A model generated the notes under the pieces. The model did no database searches. It was not told the origin of the DNA and was given only the letters and a program-made list of their open reading frames with translations. Both the position numbers and the translations under genes were made by a program. A stretch of DNA of 30,064 nt from a virus, in IMG/VR virus record IMGVR_UViG_3300031951_000858, positions 1 to 30,064 of that record, one strand, 5' to 3'. Of this stretch, positions 6,987 through 14,181 are shown one piece after another; positions within the stretch are counted from its first letter, which is position 1, and every line of letters begins with the position of its first letter.

Positions 6987-9900
6987 ATGGCAGAAAGATT
7001 AAATTTGAACAAATTCAAGTCCAGCGGTGTTTACACCATTGAGATCGATGAAAGTGGCAATCTAGCGCTTCCGATTTCGACCGGCCGACTTGTAATTGGT
7101 TGCAGCAAAAAGGGGCCAATTAATTCAGTTGTTCTCTTAAATAGCACACGTGAACTTGCCGCAGTATACGGTGAAACTGACCTTAAATTAGAAAAGTATG
7201 GAAGTTACTTCCACAGAACACTGGACGTTGCTCTGCGCCAAGGGCCAGTTTACGCTCTTAATGTTCTGCCGGTAACCTCAAGCGATACTGCAGCATTTGC
7301 AACATTCAACGTTGAACCGGGATCGGTAAATTCCGAATGGAGTTCAACCTCTAACGTTGATGAAATTTCTCACTTCTTCAACACGCAGCGCCTCTGGTTC
7401 GCTGATATTGATGCAGTTAATAAGTACAAAAACATTAAGCTCGGCGATGATTATATCCTTGCTCCCGCAACATACGGAGAAGCGGATAAGGACGCAAATA
7501 AGCTACTGACGGTTGTTAACCTTTCCCGTAAGGACGTTACGGTTTGGACAAGAATCGCTGATACCACTGGATACAATCTTCCTGTTAAAGAATATTATCG
7601 TCTTCTTGGAGATAAGGTGCAGGTTCCAGATTTTCTTAACCCAGACGAAATCGTTGCAAATCTTTTCATTGAAATTATTGCGGTTGAAGGAGACTGGACC
7701 AATTACAAAGCTCTTTCCAACGACCCGATTTACAGCCAATACTTTACCGAGCAAGGCCTAATCGATTCGCAAGTTGACGCATTTACATCGGTTAAAGAAG
7801 TTACCCTGGTTAATCGCACTAAAGGTTGCATTGTTCCAGATTTTAGAGATTTGACCGGTTCAAATGCTACAGTAGATTCAGCATTTAACCGTAAATTCGC
7901 AACAACCGGCCTGTTCTGTGCAATAGATTACAAAAAGATCGATATGATCAATTTGGCGAATGCAACGTTTACGCCCGGTGGAAATGAAGACGTTGATACT
8001 CAGCGCATTGACCTAGTTGGACACGGCTGGGAAGATCAGGGCACAACGTATTCGTTTGATGACGGCTGGGTAGCAGATCCTTCCAATAGCGGAAACGCAA
8101 TTAAGAGGATTAGTGTTCTCTCCTATGAAAAGCCGGTTGAATCAGACTTCTTTTTTGACCTAGACGGTGCTGCACCAGGTTCGCAAGCCAACTGGCTATC
8201 GAATAAAATCTACACACGTGAGGTTAGTTCAAATACTGAACTGATCGTGACTGAAGGCGATAAGCTTTACAATGCATGTGTTGGAGGATTCATTAAGAGT
8301 GGTGACTTAAACTATGCAGAAGCTGGCGGCTTCGGCGGAACTCTTGCTTATCTAAAGGTTGAAAGTCCGCAGGTCGCAACGACGAGCAACGTAAAATATG
8401 TTGTTATCAGAGCGTACACCACGATCGGTTTAGTAACACAGACTGACGTTCAACTCCTAGATACCGATGATAAGGTCAGAATAGTACAAGCAACGCAAGA
8501 ATCATTCTCTAAGGTTCTGGATATGGGTTCAACTAGTCCGTATTTTAGTTCTTACTCTGCGCCGCTGCCTACTAAACTTATTCTAACCCTAAAGTCAACT
8601 CTTTACGGTAATGCAAGTAAGGGAGAAATTGCAAACGCTTCACCAAATGCATATAATGCAACCCTACGTGCTGAAGTAGATGAATTCATTAAGCCTGGAT
8701 ACTACATTAAGGCCGCAATTGCAAAAGACACAAACGGCAATAATAAGCAGCGTAGCCGCTATCTGCGCATTCGGACCGTGTCCGCTACTGTAACTGATAC
8801 TAGTGGAGTAAAGAACCTGGTCTACACAGTAACGGTTGATCCGCCGTATGATGTTAATAACCTTGGAATTGAAATCGTATCCGATGATATCCAAATCATT
8901 AAGGGTATCAAGAATTTCGTTAAGAACATTAAGGGTCTACGTCTACCTGCTACAACAATCGACGAGGGCGCTCTTTATCCAGACGGTACGTACACTCGGC
9001 AGGACACCATCATGGACTTCGTAATGGAAGGAAGTAATTTGGGTCAAACTCTTGCTGATAATGAGACCGTTGATTTTAGGTATCTTATCGATTCATTTGA
9101 GGGTCAAATCTCTTCAAACTCGAAGAGTCAGCTTGTGCAACTTGCAGCAAATCACGGAAAAGCGCTAGCTATCTGTAATGCTCCATCAATTGCTCAGTAT
9201 GAAAGAAACCCTAATCCTAGCTTTATCGATCTTACGACTCGTCTAGTTTCTTCCGAATTTATTTCAACCGGCGGAGATCTTGATGCAAATCCACAATTCC
9301 TATTCGGCTTTGCAGCTGGAGATAAGAACGGAATCCCTATTTCTTCTTACTCTGCGTACTTTATGCCTAACGTTGTAATATTTGAAGCAGGTAAAAACAA
9401 ATCTGTTCCGCCTGCAATGTATGTTGCAAATGCTTTCATGCGTAAGTATACTTCAGGAAATACGTTCTCAATCGTAGCCGGTCGCCGTGGAATTCTAACT
9501 GAGGGAGAAATCACTGGTCTGGAATTTGATCTCACAAACGAGGATCGTGATTATTTGGAGCCGGCTGGATTCAATCTACTAGTTCGTCGCCGTGGATTTG
9601 GAATTATGATCTTCTCCAATAACACAGGTTACCAGAAGGTTAGGTCTGCGCTCAACAACATTCACGTTCGTGAGGCTCTTGGAATTATCGAAAGAGATAT
9701 TGAGCGTATCTTGTTGAACTTCCTGTTCGACTTCAATGATACTACTACTAGAATGCGAGTTAAGACTCTGGTTACCAACTACTTGGCAGCGGTTCAAAAC
9801 GCAAGAGGTATTGCCAGCGCTGAAGTAATCTTCGACGACAGCAACAACCCAGTTGAAGTTCTAGAAGCAAATGCAGGTGTTATTGATGTAATTGTTGACT

Positions 9901-9998
9901 TCCCACGCGGAATTCATAAGTTCATCAACCGTATCACCATCACGCGCGCAGGAGGTCAGCTTTCTTCAAATTCAAGCGGATTTACTCCATCGTTCTAA
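6987..9998 (+). CDS. 18: Contractile tail sheath protein, gp18 type
   Basis: It polymerises around the tail tube and contracts during infection. The N-terminus (KSSGVYTIEIDESGNLALP, then GRLVIGCSKKGPIN) is the typical start of myophage sheath proteins. The C-terminal 170 residues hold the conserved assembly domain: GRRGILTEGEITGLEFDLT, an R-R-R-G-F-G-I stretch near 870, and a final PRGIHKFINRITITRAGG. At 1003 residues it is much longer than T4 gp18 (659). The extra length is in the middle (about residues 150-700), beta-rich and probably forming surface domains that differ between phages. It is transcribed alone, divergent from the replication block, with a late promoter 23 nt upstream and a strong terminator 22 nt downstream. 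No Shine-Dalgarno sequence is seen; the leader is A-rich. Confidence 0.9.
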   Translation: MAERLNLNKFKSSGVYTIEIDESGNLALPISTGRLVIGCSKKGPINSVVLLNSTRELAAVYGETDLKLEKYGSYFHRTLDVALRQGPVYALNVLPVTSSDTAAFATFNVEPGSVNSEWSSTSNVDEISHFFNTQRLWFADIDAVNKYKNIKLGDDYILAPATYGEADKDANKLLTVVNLSRKDVTVWTRIADTTGYNLPVKEYYRLLGDKVQVPDFLNPDEIVANLFIEIIAVEGDWTNYKALSNDPIYSQYFTEQGLIDSQVDAFTSVKEVTLVNRTKGCIVPDFRDLTGSNATVDSAFNRKFATTGLFCAIDYKKIDMINLANATFTPGGNEDVDTQRIDLVGHGWEDQGTTYSFDDGWVADPSNSGNAIKRISVLSYEKPVESDFFFDLDGAAPGSQANWLSNKIYTREVSSNTELIVTEGDKLYNACVGGFIKSGDLNYAEAGGFGGTLAYLKVESPQVATTSNVKYVVIRAYTTIGLVTQTDVQLLDTDDKVRIVQATQESFSKVLDMGSTSPYFSSYSAPLPTKLILTLKSTLYGNASKGEIANASPNAYNATLRAEVDEFIKPGYYIKAAIAKDTNGNNKQRSRYLRIRTVSATVTDTSGVKNLVYTVTVDPPYDVNNLGIEIVSDDIQIIKGIKNFVKNIKGLRLPATTIDEGALYPDGTYTRQDTIMDFVMEGSNLGQTLADNETVDFRYLIDSFEGQISSNSKSQLVQLAANHGKALAICNAPSIAQYERNPNPSFIDLTTRLVSSEFISTGGDLDANPQFLFGFAAGDKNGIPISSYSAYFMPNVVIFEAGKNKSVPPAMYVANAFMRKYTSGNTFSIVAGRRGILTEGEITGLEFDLTNEDRDYLEPAGFNLLVRRRGFGIMIFSNNTGYQKVRSALNNIHVREALGIIERDIERILLNFLFDFNDTTTRMRVKTLVTNYLAAVQNARGIASAEVIFDDSNNPVEVLEANAGVIDVIVDFPRGIHKFINRITITRAGGQLSSNSSGFTPSF

Positions 9999-10020
9999 GC
10001 TTTAGCCGCTTATCAAAAAC

Positions 10021-10049
10021 AAAAAAGGACTCGAAAGAGTCCTTTTTTT
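10021..10049. terminator. Bidirectional rho-independent terminator between sheath and HAD genes
   Basis: The arms AAAAAAGGACTC (10021-10032) and GAGTCCTTTTTT (10037-10048) pair perfectly around a GAAA tetraloop. There is a T-run on the plus side and, because the stem begins with A, also on the minus side. It can therefore stop both the sheath transcript and the converging transcript that ends with the HAD gene. Confidence 0.93.
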
Positions 10050-10055
10050 ATTAGG

Positions 10056-10098
10056 GCCGATTGGTCATCGGCACTCCACCACTCGGTTTAGGTCCGAG
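10056..10098. other. Two small hairpins in the 3' untranslated region of the HAD gene
   Basis: Two perfect stems follow each other: GCCGAT/ATCGGC (10056-10061 with 10067-10072, loop of 5) and CTCGG/CCGAG (82-86 with 94-98 of the 10000s, loop of 7). They lie between the HAD stop codon and the terminator. They could protect the minus-strand transcript from 3' degradation. The second stem with its 7-nt loop resembles a tRNA arm, but no complete tRNA can be folded around it. Confidence 0.4.
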
Positions 10099-10102
10099 AA
10101 CC

Positions 10103-10693
10103 TTACTTTTTGCTCAACGTGGAAATAATATCCTCGAGCACTCTAATTGTATCAGTTGAGTCAGTATGTAATACCCCGGTTCCGCCAGCTTCGACCCACT
10201 TATCAATCTTTTCCCGAGTATCATCAATTAAAATATCGGTTGCACCTTTTGCGAATTTATACTTGTAGCGGCTAAGGATTATTCGGCTGTCTTCTTCCCA
10301 TTTCTTAGAGGATTTAGTTGGCTCAGCTTGATTAATACCAAGGTTTCGCTTAATCCACTTCATTTTGCCGTCGATCGAGTTTTTACTACGGCTTGGTGAG
10401 CTTAATATTATTGGATCGTAGCGCCTAATATAATCCCAAAGCGCGCGGCCGTCTCTTTTCCAACGTAAATTTGCCCAAAAAGACTCTCCTTCATCATCAA
10501 TAATACTCCACATCTTTTCAAGGCCGTGCTTCTTTTCATACTCGCTAGGGCTTAGCTTATCATCATTTGCATCCAATTTCTTAAAACCACGATTAAAATC
10601 GACAAGAACCCCATCCAGATCGCAGTAGACTTTAACGTCTACTTGAGCCTCATCAGTTTCTTCAGTTAAAAATTGGGTAAATGATTTAAGCAT
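10103..10693 (-). CDS. HAD-family phosphatase with capsid-targeting-like N-terminus
   Basis: HAD motif I is YCDLDGVLVDF with Asp25 (nucleophile) and Asp27. Motif II is ILSSPS (Ser98/99). A Lys before EEDSR is a motif III candidate, and motif IV is ILIDDTREKI with Asp157 and Asp158. This fits small phosphatases such as 5'(3')-deoxyribonucleotidases, with nucleoside monophosphates the likely but unproven substrates. I start it at ATG 10691-10693 (196 residues); a GTG two codons upstream is possible. The ATG overlaps the GroES stop (ATGCTTAA). The first 11 residues (MLKSFTQFLTE) closely resemble T4 internal-protein leaders (MKTYQEFIAE) that target proteins to the prohead and are cut by gp21 after L/I-x-E. 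A late-type promoter element lies 31 nt upstream, inside groES. Catalytic family secure; packaging is an inference. Confidence 0.85.
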   Translation of the reverse strand: MLKSFTQFLTEETDEAQVDVKVYCDLDGVLVDFNRGFKKLDANDDKLSPSEYEKKHGLEKMWSIIDDEGESFWANLRWKRDGRALWDYIRRYDPIILSSPSRSKNSIDGKMKWIKRNLGINQAEPTKSSKKWEEDSRIILSRYKYKFAKGATDILIDDTREKIDKWVEAGGTGVLHTDSTDTIRVLEDIISTLSKK

Positions 10694-11009
10694 AGTCACT
10701 TATTTCAATAGACGTTCCTGCATCTTTATTTATTATTGCGACCAGGTCATTTGCCATTACTAGATGATGCAAGTCCCCGTTAACTTTGACGTCCATTCCG
10801 GAATATCTTAGATAAAGAACTTGGTCTCCAGCTTTAATTGGACATTCGCTGTTTTTTGAAACCATGTGGCCTATCGCTACAACTGTCCCTGAGTTTGGGC
10901 GCTTACGTGATTCGACTGGTAGTATTATACCTGTCTCAGTTTGAGTCTCAACCATGTTGGGCTTAACTAGGACTCTTTCAAATAGTGGAATAAATTCTGA
11001 ACTTTCCAT
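10686..11009 (-). CDS. groES: GroES-like co-chaperonin
   Basis: It caps the chaperonin ring to form the folding chamber. The 107-residue protein follows the GroES pattern from end to end: FIPLFERVLVKPNMVETQTE at the N-terminus, then the mobile loop region TGIILPVESRKRPNSG (about 26-41), GTVVAIG, GDQVLYLRYSGMDVKVNG and a final LVMANDLVAII. T4 supplies only a distant GroES analogue, gp31, which works with host GroEL. This protein looks closer to bacterial GroES, and a phage GroEL gene is also present about 13.5 kb away. The start codon overlaps the RNase H stop by one base (TAATG) and its stop overlaps the HAD start, so all three are probably translated in a coupled way. The C-terminal extension (NKDAGTSIEISDYA) is not in E. 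coli GroES. Confidence 0.9.
   Translation of the reverse strand: MESSEFIPLFERVLVKPNMVETQTETGIILPVESRKRPNSGTVVAIGHMVSKNSECPIKAGDQVLYLRYSGMDVKVNGDLHHLVMANDLVAIINKDAGTSIEISDYA
10725..10734 (-). promoter_or_regulatory. Internal late promoter candidate for the HAD gene
   Basis: On the minus strand AATAAATAAA lies inside the 3' end of groES, 31 nt before the HAD start. It matches the window's late element in nine of ten positions. It is also coding sequence (codons for I-N-K), so chance is harder to exclude than for the intergenic copies. Confidence 0.4.
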
Positions 11010-12124
11010 TAATAATTCTTATAGTTTTTTTTGAATTTAAAGTAATTAAAGCGTCTACGGTTTTCCAATTTAATTGAGTTAGATATTGTTTCTGTAACTT
11101 CTGCTGGAAAACAGGCAGTGCTCAATCTAATTATTGTTCGATTGCGTGAGATATTATTTCTGATAGTAAGAGATTCACCTGGGTCCTTTATCTTAAGAGT
11201 CTCACAGATAACCTCATTTAATAGGTTGGCAAACTCTGGATCATTTCTATCAATCCTAGACTTAATGTCGGCCCACATAACTGATTCTTTGATTTGATCA
11301 ATTACCTTGACAACCTTGCTTGCTGTAAGCTTTGGATGGGCACGTGGAATATTATCAGAAGAGTCGCCGGCTATCACCTTGGTTAGGATATCCAGCGTCG
11401 GATCGATTCTTAGGTGCTGGTAATCTTTTCTGACCAAGTCATCTATTACATTAGAAACGGTTGAATTATCGATGGCCTCAGCTTCAAAGTTAAAGAGGTC
11501 TACTTCTTGGGATTGACAAACTTCGGAAAAATCGTTAGTTGTATAGATTTTCTTATACTTTGTCATCATTTTAGGCATGATCAGTATAACTTTGCGTGAT
11601 GAGCTCTCAAGAAGTTGAGTTAAGTCTTTATCTACTGACCAAATGCAGATGTCCTCCTTTAGATTTTCACAGATGTAAGCAATAAGATCGTCGCCTTCTG
11701 CTCCTTGAACCCGATTAACAAGTATTCCATACTCGTCTGAAAGAGTTGGAAGAATCTCTGTTTGAAAATAGTCAAAAAAGAGATAGATTTTATCGTCGTA
11801 CTTACGTTGACCTTTGTAATTAAAGTCGCCTTCACCGTGCTCTTGAAAATGGTCCTTTATGAATTTTTTTCTCCAGCTTTTAGAGTCAAAAACAAAGAAT
11901 ACGGATGAAATGTTTTCCTTAAACGGGGCAAAGATGCTACCTAGATAATTCAAAGAAAATGACCTAAATGCATCTTTGCTCGCCTGTTTTAGGATAAAGG
12001 TATCTTCTGAAAGAAGATCCGATACGTAGTACTTATCGCCGACTCGCTTATCATTAGCCAGAATGTTTTTAACAATACTGGTAACAACATTTAGAAAAGC
12101 ATTTCCGTCAACGATAATATTCAT
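11009..12124 (-). CDS. rnh: RNase H / 5'-3' exonuclease, FEN family
   Basis: It removes RNA primers and flaps from lagging-strand fragments. The 371 residues (T4 Rnh has 305) contain the metal-binding acidic residues of the FEN family in order: Asp6 in IIVDGNAF, Asp80 in FVFDSKSWRK, Glu143/Asp145/Asp146 in QGAEGDDLIAY, Asp165/Asp167 in SVDKDLTQLL, and Asp254/Asp257 in GDSSDNIPR. The helical arch region has the basic YKGQRKYD (103-110). The C-terminal part (IIRLSTACFP, then RRRFNYFKFKKNYKNY) is basic. Start and stop both overlap the neighbouring genes by one base (TAATG), placing it firmly in the gp32 > unknown > rnh > groES > HAD unit. Its nearness to gp32 agrees with T4, where Rnh and gp32 act together and their genes are close. 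Confidence 0.93.
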   Translation of the reverse strand: MNIIVDGNAFLNVVTSIVKNILANDKRVGDKYYVSDLLSEDTFILKQASKDAFRSFSLNYLGSIFAPFKENISSVFFVFDSKSWRKKFIKDHFQEHGEGDFNYKGQRKYDDKIYLFFDYFQTEILPTLSDEYGILVNRVQGAEGDDLIAYICENLKEDICIWSVDKDLTQLLESSSRKVILIMPKMMTKYKKIYTTNDFSEVCQSQEVDLFNFEAEAIDNSTVSNVIDDLVRKDYQHLRIDPTLDILTKVIAGDSSDNIPRAHPKLTASKVVKVIDQIKESVMWADIKSRIDRNDPEFANLLNEVICETLKIKDPGESLTIRNNISRNRTIIRLSTACFPAEVTETISNSIKLENRRRFNYFKFKKNYKNY

Positions 12125-12414
12125 TAGTTTACTGCTTCAGCTTGTTCTTCTTGCACAGATTCTTGAGGCTTTGAGGTTAAGCGCTTAATCGCGTTTGCAA
12201 TAAGTTCTGCCTCATCTAGAGTAAATATACCCTTTGACTGAGCGAAGTTAGCTGCTGAGATCAAAACTATTGCAGCGTGCTCAAGAGTTAAATTCTGCAA
12301 AAAGTTATCGTAATCTTCTCTAGATTCATAAGAAATTGTACCTAAGAGGGTAGTGATAACTGGCGACTGTTCACTTTCCAGGTTGTCAAGTTGGCCGGTC
12401 TGTTGTATTTCCAT
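12124..12414 (-). CDS. Small acidic protein of unknown function between gp32 and rnh
   Basis: This 96-residue protein is predicted to be mostly helical: a short disordered N-terminus (Q/S/E-rich), then SREDYDNFLQNLTLEHAAIVLISAANFAQSKG split into two helices, another helix (LDEAELIANAIKRL), and a disordered acidic tail. No catalytic motif is visible. Its stop overlaps the rnh start (TAATG), and it begins 17 nt after the gp32 stop. T4 carries the co-activator gp33 and the helicase loader gp59 in the gp32 neighbourhood. I find neither the gp33 C-terminal clamp-binding motif nor gp59-like length, so I do not assign either. The gene is supported by tight packing; function unknown. Confidence 0.8.
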   Translation of the reverse strand: MEIQQTGQLDNLESEQSPVITTLLGTISYESREDYDNFLQNLTLEHAAIVLISAANFAQSKGIFTLDEAELIANAIKRLTSKPQESVQEEQAEAVN

Positions 12415-12431
12415 TGTACGTAAATTAATTT

Positions 12432-13460
12432 TTATAGGTCTGCAAAAAGATCGTCAAGGTCGTCCTGTTTCTTTACGGCTTGTTTAGAAGGCGCCGCTCC
12501 CAGCAAATCATCATCTTCTAGACTTAAAGAAGAGCTCTTTGACTGTGGTGCTGGAGAAAATTCAAGAGCCTCACCGGCTGGAGCAGAAGTCCTGGAAATA
12601 GGTTTTGAATTCGTGAAATGTTTTTTCATACGTTCATCACGGGTAGTGCTAATTAGGTTATCGATAATTTGCTTATACGGAACGATTGCCTTGACGTACT
12701 CTGCAACTTTTTCATACTCATAATCAGTCCAGTCCTTATAGAAGTATTGGCTTAAGTCTGGAGAATTTTTCTTAAAAAACTCGGTCACGAATTGCATTAC
12801 CTTTGGATCGGTTGAAACAGGGATTTCCTTTTCGCCGTGAGTAACAATAAGTGGGCTTACCTCGCTCATAAATTTACTTGAGCTAAAATCCCGCCACGCT
12901 TTAGTCTTGCGCTTAATCACGAGTACAAAATCTTTACCCTGAGTTAGAGAAAACGGATTGATTTTTTGAGTAGTAACCAATTCGGATTCCGGATTAAGCT
13001 CTTGCTGGATTAGATTGTCAATCGTGTAGCCGTATGAGTAAACCTTTATTTGTCCCTCAAGGGTTGGAAACTGCGGGTCCTTTTTAACATATACGCATGA
13101 ATAATAATTATAGTACCGGTTAAAGTACTTTTGAATTTCTTCAACAATCGACGGCTCTTCATTCTTAAGTTTTTTAAGTTCAAGATCGAGAGACCAAAGA
13201 ATTGATGATGCACCGGTTGTTGATGGGCAATCTACAATAAGGCGTTCATTAGTTAGCGGGTTCACAAGTTTCGCCGCGTACTTTTTATATTTACTTTTCG
13301 TAGGATCACCGATCCAAGGGATGAATCGAATTACTGATTTGTAAATACCGTTCTGTCCTTGGTCTGGGCCAGGGTTGTAAAGGTTGTCGTCAACTCGACG
13401 AGCACCGCTGCTGGATTTTCCAGTAAAATCGTCTGTGTTTAAGTTAAAGAGATCTTCCAT
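12432..13460 (-). CDS. 32: Single-stranded DNA-binding protein, gp32 type
   Basis: It coats single-stranded DNA during replication, recombination and repair. The 342 residues (T4 gp32 has 301) show the family pattern: a core beginning NGIYKSVIRFIPWIGD (37-52), a Tyr/Phe-rich DNA-contact segment (KYFNRYYNYYSCVYVKKDPQFP), EGQIKVYSYGYTIDNLI matching T4 EGKVFKYRFGKKIWDKI, then a Ser/Pro-rich linker. The acidic C-terminal tail DDLDDLFADL is nearly the same as T4 TDLDDLLNDL; that tail recruits partner proteins. The T4 zinc-binding His/Cys set (including CPVC) is missing: only two Cys remain, at separate sites. The leader contains a strong hairpin (13517-13545) that could be an autoregulatory operator as in T4. 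Confidence 0.9.
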   Translation of the reverse strand: MEDLFNLNTDDFTGKSSSGARRVDDNLYNPGPDQGQNGIYKSVIRFIPWIGDPTKSKYKKYAAKLVNPLTNERLIVDCPSTTGASSILWSLDLELKKLKNEEPSIVEEIQKYFNRYYNYYSCVYVKKDPQFPTLEGQIKVYSYGYTIDNLIQQELNPESELVTTQKINPFSLTQGKDFVLVIKRKTKAWRDFSSSKFMSEVSPLIVTHGEKEIPVSTDPKVMQFVTEFFKKNSPDLSQYFYKDWTDYEYEKVAEYVKAIVPYKQIIDNLISTTRDERMKKHFTNSKPISRTSAPAGEALEFSPAPQSKSSSLSLEDDDLLGAAPSKQAVKKQDDLDDLFADL

Positions 13461-13478
13461 GTCTTGTAAGAGAGTTTT

Positions 13479-13484
13479 ATTATA
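13479..13484 (-). promoter_or_regulatory. Possible -10 box of the gp32 gene
   Basis: TATAAT on the minus strand, 18 nt before the gp32 start. If it is a promoter, the mRNA leader would be very short and would exclude the hairpin upstream; longer transcripts from the late promoter at 14771 would include it. No convincing -35 element is visible. Confidence 0.25.
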
Positions 13485-13516
13485 TGTAAAGATTGTACTA
13501 AAAAAATAGGAATTGG

Positions 13517-13545
13517 TTTAGTCTTAATCCTAAAAAGACTAAACT
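13517..13545 (-). promoter_or_regulatory. Hairpin/possible pseudoknot in the gp32 leader
   Basis: The arms GTTTAGTCTT (13517-13526) and AAGACTAAAC (13536-13545) form a perfect 10-bp stem with a 9-nt loop. On the minus-strand RNA the loop contains UAGGA, which can pair with UCCUA located four bases after the stem, giving an H-type pseudoknot. It ends 56 nt before the gp32 start, with an unstructured A/U-rich leader between. T4 gene 32 has a pseudoknot about 40-67 nt upstream that nucleates gp32 binding and represses translation. A four-base linker is short for a 10-bp stem, so some fraying would be needed. Another reading is a weak terminator for the gene upstream (a T-run follows after about nine bases). 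Confidence 0.5.
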
Positions 13546-13566
13546 AGCAAAAAATAAAATTAAAAA

Positions 13567-14181
13567 CTACGCGTGAGAAAGCCAGGTTAACTTTACTCGA
13601 GACGCTTCACTATCAGTCATGAAGCGCGAGTCTATGAATGGCTGCAGATAATTATCAATTTCTGTTGATAAATCAGTTCCTCTATTTTTAGCGAGCAAGC
13701 GTAGGCCAGCAAGAGCAGCTGGGATTTCATCGCTTAATAAGAAATACTTGTAAGACGATTGATGCGTTTTTTTAATCGATTGATCTTGGCCATCTGCTGT
13801 TTGAATATGTTCTATTTCATGCCTAATCGTATCTAATAAAAGATGTTCGAGATTAGATATGGATTCAATCTCCGACAGTGGATTGATCGTTAGTTTCATA
13901 TCAATTCCTGGAGAACCCTGAGACGGCACGTACGATGTTGCATCTAAGCTAAAACCATACTTATCAAAATTAAGTCTTTCCCATTTCGGGGCGCTCATTG
14001 GCGGAGAACCTCTCTTTATTTGCAAATGAAGCATTATGTTTCCAAACCTTGAATAGTTAAGGTTCATTTGTATCGATCTTCTACCGGTTAGACGGTTTAC
14101 GATTTGCAAAATATCATTGACAATGAATTTAGAAATAATATCGGCTTTCTCTGAACCTATTTGATGTACTGGGGTCATCAT
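13567..14181 (-). CDS. Putative zinc metallopeptidase (HExxH)
   Basis: The 204-residue protein has the metallopeptidase signature HEIEH at 121-125 in a helix (LLLDTIRHEIEHIQ). An acidic pair follows in another helix (LLSDEIPAALAGLRLL; Asp151/Glu152), which could supply the third zinc ligand as in gluzincins. The N-terminal 110 residues look beta-rich with several short strands. I cannot place it in a named family, and the substrate is unknown. It could be a protein-processing enzyme of the virion, an anti-host protease, or a catalytically idle relative. Its ATG overlaps the stop of the Pro/Ala-rich gene by four bases (ATGA), so the two form a pair, apparently driven by a late-type promoter at 14771. 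Gene certain, motif clear, role open. Confidence 0.75.
   Translation of the reverse strand: MMTPVHQIGSEKADIISKFIVNDILQIVNRLTGRRSIQMNLNYSRFGNIMLHLQIKRGSPPMSAPKWERLNFDKYGFSLDATSYVPSQGSPGIDMKLTINPLSEIESISNLEHLLLDTIRHEIEHIQTADGQDQSIKKTHQSSYKYFLLSDEIPAALAGLRLLAKNRGTDLSTEIDNYLQPFIDSRFMTDSEASRVKLTWLSHA

Noticed and set aside
10054-10102. A tRNA-Leu-like element (5-bp stem with 7-nt loop containing TAG, and a D-arm-like hairpin)
   Set aside because: No matching acceptor stem or T-arm exists downstream, and the needed sequence would lie in the HAD coding region.
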